From Theropithecus gelada (lineage: Eukaryota > Chordata > Mammalia > Primates > Cercopithecidae), in assembly GCF_003255815.1 (NCBI RefSeq), contig NC_037682.1, positions 18,992,153 through 19,056,152 on the forward strand: DNA of 64,000 nt, read 5' to 3'. The notes beneath the pieces were generated by a model, which saw only the letters and a list, made by a program, of their open reading frames with translations, did no database searches and was not told where the DNA came from. The position numbers and the translations under genes were made by a program. Shown piece by piece: positions 11,763 to 24,300 of this stretch (the first letter of the stretch is position 1; the number at the start of each line of letters is the position of its first letter).

Positions 11763-12208
11763 AGAGCCTCTAATTTCTTGCCAGGGCCAAGCATAAGTCT
11801 ACCTATCAGCTTTCTGGGTGCAGCAAGCAGAATGAGAAATCAGGTAAATTGATTTTACCGTATTTGTCTCCATTTGGCCTTTGTAACTGGTCCACTCACT
11901 CACCACGAAACACACAAGCGGTGTTTGTTATTCTGAATCTGGAGCCTTCCCTGAACCTCAGCTACCGAGAACCTCCAGTCTGGAACCATTACAGGGTTCT
12001 TAGTTCAAATCAGTTCACTTCCTGTTCCAACTTCATTTCACTCTTAGGCTGCTGCTGCTTCTGCATTGTTAAAACAGTTAAAATTCCTCCTCTAGGTTTC
12101 CTTCTCCCAAAAACGTAGAGAATCTCTCCTTCTCTACTTTTCCCATTCTATTCTTGCATGTTTATATCCATTTTACTCCTTTACTATAATTTTATATGGC
12201 TTAAAAAG
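11763..12208. other. Unique sequence, possible old repeat
   Basis: No recognised exon. An 89-codon open frame at 11849-12118 shows no family resemblance and is treated as chance. Confidence 0.5.
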
Positions 12209-12925
12209 AAGTGGGGCCTGGTGGCACATACCTGTAGTCCCAGCTACTCAGGAGGTTGAGGCAGGAGAATCACTTGAGTCCAAGATGCTGTAGAGAAATA
12301 TGATCATGCCTGTGAATATCACTGCACAACAGCCTGGGCAACAGAGCAAGACCGCATCTCTTTAAACAGAAATTTGTGCCATATCCAATTCTGCCTGTTA
12401 CTTAGTATCTTTGGGATGACAGAGCCTTAGGAGACCAAAAATAAAATAAACAAAACAGAACAGATATATGTAGTCACCCTGTCATGTTTAACCAGAAATT
12501 TGTAATCAGTCGAAAGTTCCTGATATTACGGAGCTTGTATTCTAACAAGGAGGAAACTGACAATAAAAATAATTAAAATATGTTTGAAAGTAGTAAGTGC
12601 TTATTAAGATTAAGCAGGGTTGGCCAGGCGCAGTGGCTCATGTCTGTATTCCCAGCACTTTGGGAGGCCAAGGCGGGTGGATCACCTGAGGTCAGGAGTT
12701 CGAGACCAGCGTGACCAACATGGAGAAACTCTGTTTCTACTAAAAATACAAAAATTAGCCGGGTGTGATGGCGGGCTCCTGGAATCCCAGCTACCTGGGA
12801 AGCTGAGGCAGGAGAATGGCTTCAACCCGGGAAGCAGAGGTTGCAGTGAGCAGAGATTGTGCCATTGCACTCCAGCCTGGCAATAAGACCGAGACTCTAT
12901 CTTGAAAAAAAAGAAAACAAAAAAC
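12209..12925 (+). mobile_element. Degenerate Alu (12209-12366) and AluS (12623-12925)
   Basis: The first is a diverged, shortened copy. The second is a standard S-type dimer. The stretch between, 12367-12622, resembles an ancient interspersed repeat ('ggagcttgtattcta'). Confidence 0.75.
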
Positions 12926-13575
12926 CTCTTTATGAACACAAACAGATGAATCTCACATAATACAAAGTGAAAGCAGACACAAAAACACACACTATGAGTG
13001 TGACTGCATCTATACCATGCTCTAGAAAAGGTAAATGTAGTCTCTTGTGATAGAAAACAGATCAGTATCAGACAGGTGCAGTGGTTCACACCTGTAATCC
13101 CAGCACTCTGGAAGGCTTAGGTGGGTGGGGCACCTGAAGTCAGGAATTCAAGACCAGCCTAGCCCACATGGTGAAACCCCCTCTCTACTAAAAATACAAA
13201 ACTTAGCCAGGCATGGTGGCACACATCTGTAGTCCCAGCTGCTTGGAAGGCTGAGGTAGGAGGCTCTCTTGAGCCCAGGAGGAGGAGGTTGTAGTGAGCC
13301 AAGATCACGTCACTGCACAGACACTATAGCCTGGGTAACAGAGCGAGACTCTGCCTCCAAAAAAAAGAAAAGAAAACATCAGTATTACTTGGGGCTGGGA
13401 GTGGGGGCAGAAATGGAAGGGAGAAAGTTCTACTGATAGGAATTTCCATGTTTTGATTGTGGTGGTGATTATAAGACTTCCACATTTGCCAAAACTTGTC
13501 AAACTGTAAATTTATAATGGATATAATTTATTGTATGTCAGTTACACCTCAATCAAGTAGATTTTTAAAAAGGAT
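12926..13575 (+). repeat. L1 3' UTR remnant split by an Alu (13068-13374, +)
   Basis: 'aaactgtaaatttataatgg' and 'ttattgtatgtcagtt' followed by 'cctcaatcaagtagattttt' match the end of an old L1 3' UTR, finishing in a short A tail. The Alu sits between imperfect copies of ATCAGTAT. Confidence 0.65.
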
Positions 13576-13845
13576 TGCTCAGGTTGCTGTGTAGAGAACA
13601 GACTGTTAGATGTATATGGAACTAATCTAATATTAACAATGAACAGTTAACCAATTAATATTTCCTTGATTCTAAAAATGAATCCTAAATTCAGTTTTTC
13701 TGAGTAACAGTTCCTGGCAAATTAACAACATTGCTTTCACATTTGTATAATGCCTACTTCTACTTACACAAAGTCTATAAGCAGTAACCTCAAAACTATT
13801 ACAGAAATAATAGAATGTTTTGCCTGCGATTAAAAAAAAAAACAA

Positions 13846-15473
13846 GGCCGGGCGCAGTGGCTCACGCCTGTAATCCCAGCACTTTGGGAGGCCGAGGCGG
13901 GCGGATCACGAGGTCAGGAGATCGAGACCATCCTGGCGAATACAGTGAAACCCTGTCTCTACTAAAACTACAAAAAAAAAAAAACACACATTAGCCGGGC
14001 ATGGTGGTGGGCGCCTGTAGTCCCAGCTACTCGGTAGGCTGAGGCAGGAGAATGGTGTGAACCCGGGAGGCAGAGCTTGCAGTGAGCCGAGATTGTGGCA
14101 CTGCACTCCAGCCTGGGCAACAGAGCGAGACTCTGTCTCAAAAAACAAACAAACAAACAAACAAACAACTTCCTGACAAATACTTAACACTCTGGGAATT
14201 TAAAATGCAGGGTTTTGTTTTTGGGTTTTTTTTTGAGACAGAGTCTCACTCTGTCGCCAAGGCTGGTGTGCAGTGGTGCGATCTCACTGCAATCTCCACC
14301 TGCCAGGTTCAGGTGATTCTCCTGCCTCAGCCTCCTGAGTAGCTGAGACCAGAGGCACACGCCACCATGCCAGCTTATTTTTGTATTTTTAATGGAGATG
14401 GGGTTTCACCATGTTGGCCAAGCTGATCTAGAACTCCTGACCTCAGGTGATCTGCCCACCTTGGTCTTCCAAATGCTGGGATTACAGGCATGAGCTACTA
14501 GGCCTGGCCAAAATGCTTTCTTTTTCCTGCCTTTTTTTGCTTTTGTTTTTGTTTTTGAGACAAGGTCTCAATCCTTTGTTCAGGCTGGAGTGCAGTGGCT
14601 CGATCACTACTCACTGCAGCCTCAACCTGCCGGACTCAGGTGATTCTCCCACTTCAGCCTCTGGAGTAGCTGGGACTACTAGCATGCCACCACACCCAGC
14701 TAATTTTTTGTATTTTTTTGTAGACATGGGGCTTTGCTTTGTTGCCCAGGCTGGTTGTGAACTCCTGGGCTCAAGCAACCTCCCATCTCAGTCTCCCAAA
14801 CTGCTGGGGATTGCAGGCATGAGCCACTGTACTTGGCCTTAAAAATGTTTTTAAAGGCCGGCGTGGTGGCTCACGCCTGTAATCCCAGCACTTTGGGAGG
14901 CCGAGGCAGGCGGATCACGAGGTCTGAAGATCGAGACCATCCTGGCTAACATGGCGAAACCCCGACTCTGCTAAAAATACAAAAAATTAGCCGGACATAG
15001 TGGCGGTCGCCTGTAGTCCCAGCTACTCGGGAGGCTGAGGCAGGAGAATGGCGTGAACCTGGGAGGCAGAGCTTGCAGTGAGCCGAGATCGCGCCACTGC
15101 ACTCCAGCCTGGGCGAAAGAGCCAGACTCCGTCTCAAAAAAAAAAAAAAAAGCTTTTAAATTCAGGCTGGAAATGGTGGCTCACGCCTGTAATGCCAGCG
15201 CTTTGGTAGGCTGAGGCAGGCAGATCACCTAAGGTCAGGAGTTCGAGACCGGCCTGACGAACATGGAGAAAACCCATCTCTACTAAAAATCAAAAAAAAA
15301 AAAAAAAAAATTAGCTGTGCATGGTGGCACATGCCTGTAATCTCAGCTACTTGGGAGGCTGAGGCAGGAGAATCGCTTGAAGTCAGGAGGCGGAGGTCAT
15401 GATGAGCCGAGATCGCGCCATTGCACTCCAGCCTGGGCAACAAGAGCAAAACTCCTTCTCAAAAAAAAAAAAA
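13846..15473. mobile_element. Run of five Alus
   Basis: Members: 13846-14167 (+, AluY with (CAAA)n tail), 14223-14510 (-), 14533-14838 (-), 14855-15152 (+, AluY) and 15165-15473 (+, AluS). Spacers are 12-55 bp. The two inverted pairs face each other tail to tail (14167/14223) and head to head (14838/14855). Confidence 0.88.
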
Positions 15474-15554
15474 GCTTCTAAACTCATGTTTATCATGTCA
15501 GAACATGTAGGTTTTGAAAGCATTAAAATTAAGTTTATAATTTTACATTTCTCG

Positions 15555-15800
15555 ATTTATTTATTTTTTGAGACAGAGTCTTGCTCTGTCACCCTGGATG
15601 GAGTGCAGTGGTGAGATCTCAGCTCACTGCAACCTCTGCCTCCCAAGTTCGTGATTCTCTGGCCTCAGCCTCCCAAGTAGCTGGGATTATGGGCACCCGC
15701 CATCATGCCTGGCTAATTTTTGTAGAGACGGAATTTCATCATGTGAGCCGAGATCGTGCCACTGCACTCTAGCCTGGGTGACAGAGCCAGACTCCGTCTC

Positions 15801-15833
<33 letters not shown>

Positions 15834-16040
15834 TCACCTCAGGTGATCTTCCCACTGCGGCCTCCCACAGTGCTGGGATCACAGGCATGAGCCACCACGC
15901 CTGGCCCGGGCTAATTTTCTTATTTTTAGTAGAGATGAGGTTTTGCCATGTTGGCTAGGCTGGTCTCGAACTCCTGGCCTCAAGTGATCCATCCGCCTCG
16001 GATTCCGACAGTGCTGGGATTACACGATTACCGCACCCAG
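15555..16040. mobile_element. Rearranged Alu mosaic
   Basis: A minus-strand Alu (15555-15742) switches into the right end of a plus-strand Alu (about 15743-15831, ending in about 31 A). It then returns to minus-strand Alu sequence (15832-16040). The second switch lies at the small palindrome GATCACCTCAGGTGATC (about 15832-15848). Confidence 0.8.
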
Positions 16041-16454
16041 TCTTATTTCTTAAGCTAACAGTGGAAGAGCAGATACAATCCTTTCCTGACATAGTCCTTT
16101 TTTTCTATAGCAAACGTTCACATCTTCCTCCTAACACTTTGGCTTCAAAGGTAACTGTGCAATAAATGAAGATGGGAAAACACTTCTTTATAGTATAATG
16201 CAATAAATAAATGTAAGAAGAATAGCAGACTTAGAAAATGACAATTTTGTAACCATTATAGGAATAACTGGGTTAAGCAAGTCACCAAGGAACGCTAAAA
16301 TTTCTGGGTGAAACTTTACTTATAAATGAGATATTTACACAATCTATGGGAACACAGATCACTACTTATCAATTACAAAGAGAAACCTGGTGGATACAAT
16401 CTTAACAAAGTCGTCAAAGATAATATACTGATACTGGGGCTCAGAAATCAATAC
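16041..16454. other. Unique AT-rich intronic sequence
   Basis: Nothing recognisable; no long frame or RNA-like structure seen. Confidence 0.55.
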
Positions 16455-16725
16455 CCAGGCAGGGCGTGTAGTTCATGCCTGTAATACCAGCACTTTGGGA
16501 GGCCGAGGCGGGTGGATCACCTGAAGTCAGAAGTTTGACATCAGCCTGGCCAACATGGTGAAACCCAGTCTCTACTTAAAAAATAAGCCAGGCATGGTGG
16601 TACATGGAGGCTGAGGCAGGAGAATCACTTGAATCCAGGAGGTGGAGGTTGCAGTGAGCTGAGGTTGCGCCACTGCACTCCAGCCTGGGCAACAAGAGCA
16701 AAACTCTTGTCTCAAAAAACAAAAG
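16455..16725 (+). mobile_element. Alu with internal deletion
   Basis: Plus-strand S-type copy lacking part of the right-arm start. Confidence 0.8.
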
Positions 16726-16734
16726 AAATCAATA

Positions 16735-17033
16735 CCCCCAAATATGGCTATGCTCAACCAAAGAAACCTCAAGGTATCTCTGATACCTCACTCCATCCAC
16801 ACACCTTCTCTTCCAAAGCATACAGTAGCTTAAATTCCTTTATGCGCCTAAAATACAGACCCACCCAAAGGAACAACTGTTTTTCTTCTGTACGCTGTAA
16901 CACCAAGAATGTAACCACACCTAAATGGACTCTTTTACAAGATAATGTACGAGTTAATCTCTGTTCCCTGATCCATGCATTCTCTCTAGTAATCCCCTCA
17001 GCAGAATTCCTCTTCTCTAGGTTTCCATAACTT

Positions 17034-17078
<45 letters not shown>

Positions 17079-18350
17079 AGACGGAGTCTCGCTCTGTAGC
17101 CCAGGCTGGAGTGCAGTGGCCGGATCTCAGCTCACTGCAAGCTCCGCCTCCCGGGTTCACGCCATTCTCCTGCCTCAGCCTCCCGAGTAGCTGGGACTAC
17201 AGGCGCCCGCCACCTCGCCCGGCTATTTTTTTTGTATTTCTTAGTAGAGACGGGGTTTCACCGTGTTAGCCAGGATGGTCTCGATCTCCTGACCTCGTGA
17301 TCCGCCCATCTCGGCCTCCCAAAGTGCTGGGATTACAGGCTTGAGCCACCGCGCCCGGCCGGTTTCCATAACTTGTTTTGCCAGAATGGTATATAACCTT
17401 CCGAACCACCTGGGGGGATAGGCAATCACTCTGTGATAAATTTGTATGCTTTGGACAGCTCAGTGACTCACGCCTATAATCTCAATACTTTAGGACCCCG
17501 AGGCAGGAGGATAGCTTGAGCTTAGGAATTCAAGAACAGGCTGGGTAACATTTATCTACAAAAATACAAAAAATTGGCTGGGTGTGGTGATGCTCGCCTA
17601 TAGTCCCAGCTACTCAGGAGGCTGATGTGGGAGGATCACTTGAACCCAGGAGGTTATGGCTGCAGTGAGCTGTGATCATGTCACTGCACTCTAGCCTGGG
17701 TGACAAAGCAAAACCCTGTATCAAAAGGAAAGAAAGGAAAGAAAGGAAGAAAGCAAGCAAGCAAGAAAGAGGAAGCTATAGCAAAAGTACCCTAGGGAAA
17801 AAAAAATCTGTATGCCTTTTTTTCCAATTCACATGCCTTTTGTGAGTTGGTTTTTATTTTTATTTTTTTTAGTAGCAACACGATCTTGTATGTTGTCCAG
17901 GCTGGTCTGGAACTCCTGGCTTCAAGTGATCCTCCCATCTTGGCCTCCTAAAGTGTTGGGATTAGGAACCTGGCCTTGTGCATGAGTTGATTATCTTTTG
18001 GAGACAAGGTCTTGCTCTGTTGCTCAGGCTGCAATGCGGTAACAAGATCATGGCTCACTGTAATCTCGACCTCCCAGGCTCAAGCAATCCTCCCACCTCA
18101 GCTGGGACTACAGGTACACACCACCACACCCAGGTAATTTTTTATTTTTTTTTATACAGATAGCAACTCACTATGTTGCTCAGGCTGGTCTCAAACTCTT
18201 GCACTCAGGCAATCCTCTCACCTCAGCCTCCCAAAGTGCTAGGATTACAGCACGAGCAATCATGCCCAGTCAATGAGCTAACGAGCTGATTTTTTCAAGG
18301 GTGAAGGGGAACTTTCACCTTGGCCTGGACAACAACTGAAGAAACTGATG
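16735..18350 (+). repeat. LTR-like remnant broken by three or more Alus
   Basis: Pieces at 16735-17038, 17361-17450, 17770-17850 and 18276-18350 form a plausible LTR. A TATATAACC box lies near 17390, then GTGATAAATTTGTATGC, then a U5-like end ('gctaacgagctgattttttc', 'aagggtgaaggggaact'). No viral coding sequence is present. Inserted Alus: 17039-17360 (-, young), 17450-17770 (+, old), 17850-17975 (-, partial), 17993-18275 (-, old). Confidence 0.5.
17020..17379 (-). mobile_element. Young AluY with a 43-base T tract and long duplication
   Basis: Alu at 17039-17360 between two copies of GGTTTCCATAACTTGTTTT (17020-17038 and 17361-17379). The tail T run is 17035-17077. Confidence 0.93.
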
Positions 18351-19302
18351 TCCCATCCCTTCTGATGTGATGTATTACTTACATAGCTTTCTTGCTAAAA
18401 CTGTATAACCTGAAACTAACCATGAGGAAGTGACTGGACAAGCTCAAATTGAAAGACAGGACATTTAATAATATAATCGGCTCATCACTCTTCAAAAACG
18501 TCACTGTTATAAAAGACCAAAAAAAGAAAAATCTGAAGAACCATTTTAGATTAAAGGAGAATAAAGTATGACAACTAAATGCAAAGCTAAAGTTTGATTC
18601 TGGACTGGTTCCTGGATTTTCTAAAAAGTTTCTGTTAATGACAGTATTGAAACAACTGGAAACATTCGATACTCAACTGTATACTAAGTAACAGTATTGC
18701 ATCAATATTAAATTTCCTGAATTTGGCTGCTTGCAGTGGCTCACGCCTGTAATCCCAGCACTTTGGCAGGCTGAGGCGTGTGAACACTTGAGATCAAGAG
18801 TTCCAGACCAGCCTGGCCACCATGGTGAAACACTTTCTCTACTAAAAATACAAAAATGAGCCGGGTGTGGTGACGCATGCCTGTAGTCCCAGCTACTCAG
18901 GAGGCTGAGGCAGGAGAATTGTTTGAACCCAGGAGGTGGAGGTTGCAGGGAGCCGAGACTGCGCCACTCTACTCCAGCCTGGGCGACAAAGCAAGACTAC
19001 ATCTCAAAAAAAAAAAAAAATTTTTGAATTTGATAAAATAACATTTTAGTCCACACTCTTATTAATAAGAGATAAAAGTAACATCTCTCAAGGGTTCAAG
19101 AAAAAAAAATAAGAATGTGTAAACACAATGCAAAAATAATAGTTACACAATATATAGGACAAAGAAATGAAGTAACGTGGTAAAGAGCGAACAATGTGCA
19201 AATCTAAGGGAAGAGTACATAAAAATTCACTGTAATATTCTTCCAACTTTTCTGTAGACTTGAATTTAAAAAAATCAAATTAACAAAAAAACTAGTTGTC
19301 AG
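18351..19302 (+). repeat. Old L1 3' UTR split by an Alu (18725-19025, +)
   Basis: Phrases such as 'gacaactaaatgcaa', 'agtattgcatcaatatta' and 'caacttttctgtagactt' in this order match a common L1M 3' end. It is A-rich at the right end. Confidence 0.6.
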
Positions 19303-20023
19303 CCGGGTGTGGTGGCTCAGGCCTGTAATCCCAGCACTTTGGAATGCCAAGGCGGGCAGATCATCTGAGGTCAGGAATTCGAGACCAGCCTGGCCAACAC
19401 GGTGAAACCCCACTTCTACTAAAAATACAAAAATTAGCTGGGTGTGGTGGTGCACACCTGTAATCCCAGCTACTTGGGAGGCTGAGGCAGGAGAACTGCT
19501 TGAACCTAGGAGGCGGAGGTTGCAGTGAGCCAAGATCACACCACTGCACTCCAGCCTAGGTGACAGAGACAGACTCCGTCTCAAAACAAAACAAAACAAA
19601 AAACAAAACTAGTTGCCATCATATGGTCCATAATACAGTGGAGAAAAACTTTCACCCAGCATAAAGGTCTTCTAAAATTAGGTCTCTTTCTTTATGGACG
19701 TACTTCAAATACATTTTTTCTTTTTTTCTTTTTTTTGAGACGGAGTCTCGCTCTGTCACCTAGACTGGAGTGCAGTGGTGCGATCTCGGCTCACTGCAAG
19801 CTCTGCCTCCCAGGTTCATGCCATTCTCCTGCCTCAGCCTCCCGAGTAGCTGGGACCACAGGTGCCCACCACCACGCCTGGCTAATTTTTTTTTTTTTTT
19901 TTTGTATTTTTAGTAGAGATGGGGTTTCACCGTATTAGCCCAGATGGTCTCCTGACCTCGTGACCCGCCCGCCTTGGCCTCCCAAAGTGCTGGGATTACA
20001 GGTGTGAGCCACTGCGCCTGGCC
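19303..20023. mobile_element. AluS (19303-19608, +) and AluY (19719-20023, -)
   Basis: The AluS ends in an (AAAAC)n tail. The AluY has a broken T tail and an internal poly-T at 19888-19903. The 110 nt between them is unique. Confidence 0.88.
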
Positions 20024-20320
20024 CAAATACACTTTTTCAAACAGATAGAATGATGACTCTAGCCGTACTTCCAAGATTTCATCACAGCATATCCTTGCCT
20101 TAGAATGAAAGTGGCACTTGAACCACGGCCAGTCCACTACAGCCAAATCTAAAATAAATATACACATATAGCGTATATAAACAAAATTGCACCCCAAAGA
20201 TGACAGAGTTTTGTCAGTTTTGTCACAGCTTGTGAATTCTGTTCACCAAGTGTTGGAATCTAATCTGCTGTGCCCCTAAAATAGCATTTACAAGTTTTGG
20301 ATATGAAAAACAGAAAAGAG

Positions 20321-21548
20321 GCCGGGCGCGGTGGCTCAAGCCTGTAATCCCAGCACTTTGGGAGGCCGAGGCGGGTGGATCACGAGGTCAGGAGATCGAG
20401 ACTATCCTGGCTAACATGGTGAAACCCCGTCTCTACTAAAAATACAAAAAACTAGCCGGGCGTGGTGGCGGGCGCCTGTAGTCTCAGCTACTTGGGAGGC
20501 TGAGGCGGGAGAATGGCGTGAACCCGGGAGGCGGAGCTTGCAGTGAGCCGAGATCGCGCCACTGCACTCCAGCCTGGGAGCACAGCGAGACTCCGTCTCA
20601 AAAAAAAAAAAAAAAAAAAAGAAAAACAGAAAAGAGAAAAACATACACTATAAAAGCAGAACATACATGTATCAGTTTTTGGATACTAAATGACAACCTG
20701 TTTCTCCCTTTTGAATCAGCAGACACCATGGATTATATTTTTTTTCCCTTCAGTAGTGAGCAGTTTGCGTGTACAGAGAAAATGGACTTACAAAAACTTG
20801 CAGCAGTAGTTTGTTCTTGCTTTAAAATTTCGTTTTTGCCGGGCGCGGTGGCTCACGCCTGTAGTTCCAGCACTTTGGGAGGCCGAGGCGGGCGGATCAC
20901 GAGGTCAGGAGATTGAGAATATCCTGGCTAACACGGTGAAACCCTGTCTCCCCTAAAAATCCAAAAAATCAGCCGGGAGTCATGGCGGGCGCCTGTAGTC
21001 CCAGCTACTCGGGAGGCTGAGGCAGGAGAATGGCGTCAACCCGGGAGGCGGAGCTTGCAGTGAGCCGAGATCGCGCCACTGCACTCCAGCCTGGGTGACA
21101 GAGCGAGACTCCGTTTCAAAAAAAGAAAAAAAAAAATTCGTTTTTGGTTTAGATTGTGAATGCATGAAAGTAAGGGAGTGAATCAGTTTCTTGGTTACAT
21201 TTTTTTCACATTTTAAACAACAAAAAAATTATTTAAAATATTTTAATGCATTCTTGGCCAGGCGCGGTGGCTCACGCCTGTAATTCCAGCACTTTGGGAG
21301 GCCGAAGCGGGTGGATCACGAGGTCGGGAGATGGAGACCATCCTGCCTAACACGGTGAAACCCCGTCTCTACTAAAAATACAAAATTAGCTGGGTGTGCT
21401 GGCGGGCACCTGTAGTCCCAGCTACTCGGGAGGCTGAGGCAGGAGAATGGCGTGAAACTGGGAGGCGGAGCTTGCAGTGAGCCGAGACTGCGCCACTGCA
21501 CTCCAGCCTGGGCGACAAAGCGAGACTCCATCTCAAGAAAAAAAAATA
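20321..21548 (+). mobile_element. Three plus-strand AluY copies
   Basis: Members: 20321-20620, 20839-21137 and 21256-21548. All have the AluY 'ggagaatggcg' right arm. The first has the 'ctcaagcc' head of the young monkey-type copies. The stretches between show no gene. Confidence 0.88.
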
Positions 21549-21988
21549 CATATACATATATATATTAATGCATTCTTTTGAAGAGGTAGATGTTTGGTAA
21601 TTTTATGGCTCCCAGAGCATATATTCAATTGGTTCATGTTGTGGGAGGGGGAAATGGAAATTAAATGAAAACATATGGCTTTGGTCATGTCAATCTGTAA
21701 GACACATCAGTAAAAGAGTTATTATGCTCCGTTGTTTTTTTTTTTTTTGGTTTTGCGTTTTGTTTTTTGGTGATGTGGCTTAAATGCAATAGTTTCTTTT
21801 TTGGGACATATTTTACCAATTAAAGACTAGAAGGGTACACACAAAATTTTTTTTTAATTCCATAGAGAAGATACATTAAAAAAGAAATCTTCTGATGTTT
21901 TGTAGCCGTAACTAAATTATGGTATAAATGCGCACTATTGTGAAAAGGAGCAAAGTAGTTTTGGTTTTTGTTGTTTGTTTGTTTTGCT
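21549..21988. other. Unique AT-rich intronic sequence
   Basis: Nothing recognisable apart from T-rich runs. Confidence 0.5.
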
Positions 21989-22988
21989 TTTTTTTTTTTT
22001 TTTTTTGAGATGGAGCCTCGCTCTGTCACCCAGGCTGGAGTGCAGTGGCGCGTTCTTGGCTCACTGCAAGCTCCGCCTCCTGGGTTCACGCCATTCTCCT
22101 GACTCAGCCTCCTGAGTAGCTGGGACTACAGGCACCCGCTACCATGCCCGGCTAATTTTTTTTTTTTGTATTTTTAGTAGAGACGGGGGTTTCACCGTGT
22201 TAGCCAGGATGGTCTCGATCTCCTGACCTTGTGATCCGCCTGCCTCGGCCTCCCAAAGTGCTGGGATTACAGGCGTGAACCACCGTGCCCGGCCTTTGCT
22301 TTTTAACAGATTAAAATGTTTCTGGATTAAAAAAAAGAATGAAGGTGGCAAAGACTTTAATGCATTAAGCCATGATAAACATGAGTGAGACCAGGCGCGG
22401 AGGCTCATGCCTGTAATCCTAGCACTTTGGGAGGCTGAGACAGGTGGATTGCTTTAGTCCAGGAGTTCAAGACCACCCTGGGCAACATGGCGAAACCCCA
22501 TCTCTACCAAAAATACAAAAAGTAGCTGAGTGTGGTGGAATGTGCCTGTAGTCCCAGCTACTCAGCAGGCTGAGGCAGGACAATCTCCTGAACCCAGGAG
22601 GCAGAGGTTACAGTGAGCCAAGATCACATCATCGCACTCCAGCCTGAGCAACAGAGCAAGACTTTGGCAAAAAAAAAAAAATCTCTGAAGCGGGCCATGT
22701 ACAGTGTGGCTCATGTCTGTAACCACAGCACTTTGGGAGGCTGAAGCAGGTGGATTACCTGAGGACAGAAGTTCAAGACCAGCCTGACCACCATGGTAAA
22801 ACCCTGTCTCTACTAAAAATACAAAAAATTAGCCCGGTGTGGAGGCAGGCACCTGTAATCCCAGCTCCACGGGAGGCTGAGGCAGGAGAATCGCTTGAAC
22901 CTGGGAGGCAGAGGTTGTAGTAAGCTGAGATTGCTTCACTGCACTCCAGCCTGGGCAACAGAGCAAAACTCCATCTCCAAAAAAAAAT
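21989..22988. mobile_element. AluY (-) and two older Alus (+)
   Basis: Members: 21989-22294 (-, AluY), 22391-22681 (+) and 22692-22988 (+). Confidence 0.88.
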
Positions 22989-23738
22989 CTCTTAAGTAGC
23001 CTTTCATCAACAGGGTGGACTGAACTGATGCTGTCAGTTCCCCCCTCACTACAAACACATAAAGATGTAGATAAAATGACAATAAAAATGTTCTGACACA
23101 CAGCTAAACTAGAAAAATGGGAGATATCCCAGATTCCATACAGAGTACAATCAAAGCTATAGATGTAAGAGAAATCTGATGCCAGGGAACCGAGGCCTAC
23201 AAGGGACAAGGGTTAGGTCCTTTTGACAAACACATGAGAGTAAGAATAGGGTTGGAAGAAATGACCTTAACCTTATAGGCAGGTAAAAGCCCTGTACCCT
23301 GCATCAAGCCCCAGAGCCAGGTGCTCCTTTCCTTGATCACAGATGCTCAAAAAATCCTGGAGAAGCCACAAAGAGGTTTGCCATCTATCATGGCAACGTT
23401 GAGAGGTGGGCAAATTGCTCTCAAAACATTAAAAGCACAAGTCAGAAGAGCACATAAATGTAAGATCCATAATCAAACTACCTACATGCAAAAGGAAATG
23501 AAAACTCCAGATATTAACCTAAAACTTAGTTTAGAAACACTGAAACCCCAAGAAACAGATAGAAACAAGACTGAATAGCCTTGGGAGAAGCTTTCACAGC
23601 TCCAAATCCACAGCCTACTGCCAGTACACACCCGTAACTCTTCCCCCCAACTCTTAAGTAGACAAATTCATCATTTTATAAACTACAGACTTCACGTAAA
23701 AAGAAAGTATCAACAACTCAAAATAATAAGCAAATATG
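22989..23738. other. Alu-free stretch, possible ancient repeat
   Basis: It contains an 85-codon open frame (23321-23578, +) rich in K, Q and T with no recognised domain. The A-rich composition suggests an old L1-type fragment. I cannot assign it. Confidence 0.4.
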
Positions 23739-24075
23739 GCCGGGCGCGGTGGCTCATGTCTGTAATTCCAGCACTTTGGGAGGCCGAGGTGGGTGGATCA
23801 CTAGGTCAGGAGTTGGAGACCAGCCTGACTAACACAGAGAAACCTCGTCTCTACTAAAAATACAAAAAGTAGCCGGGTGTGATGGTGCGCACCTGTAACC
23901 CCAGTTACTCAGGAGGCTGAGGCAGGAGAATCGCTTAAACCTGGGAGGCAGAGGTTGCAGGGAGCTGAGATCGCGCCACTACACTCCAGCCTGGGCAACA
24001 GAGCAAGACTCAAGAAAGAAAAGAAAGAAAAGAAAAGAGAAGAGAAGAGAGAAGGAAGGAAAGAAAGAAAAAAAT
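23739..24075 (+). mobile_element. AluS with purine (GA) tail
   Basis: The Alu body ends near 24008. The tail has become an AAAG/GAGAA/GGAA microsatellite at 24009-24072. Confidence 0.88.
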
Positions 24076-24300
24076 GTAAAATGATTCTTAATTACTTCTT
24101 TACTATTTCTTTCACGTGTATGAATCAAAAGTGAAAGCAGCATTTTCCAAAACAGCAATACTAAGTTATTACTTTTTTCATTTTATTTTTCTGCTCCACA
24201 GGAGGTTTCTGTAAGTTATGACTTCTATGAATTCTTGATTTACCTTTACTTTTACTGAGGAGACCCTCCCTGTTAAGTCAACCATGCATGTTAATTGATT

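Noticed and set aside
11849..12118. 89-codon frame in non-Alu sequence
   Set aside because: No family resemblance and on the strand opposite to ATG13. Length is within chance for the composition.
23321..23578. 85-codon frame in Alu-free sequence of ATG13 intron 1
   Set aside because: No ATG-defined gene structure, no recognised domain, no splice context. A-rich composition suggests an old repeat.
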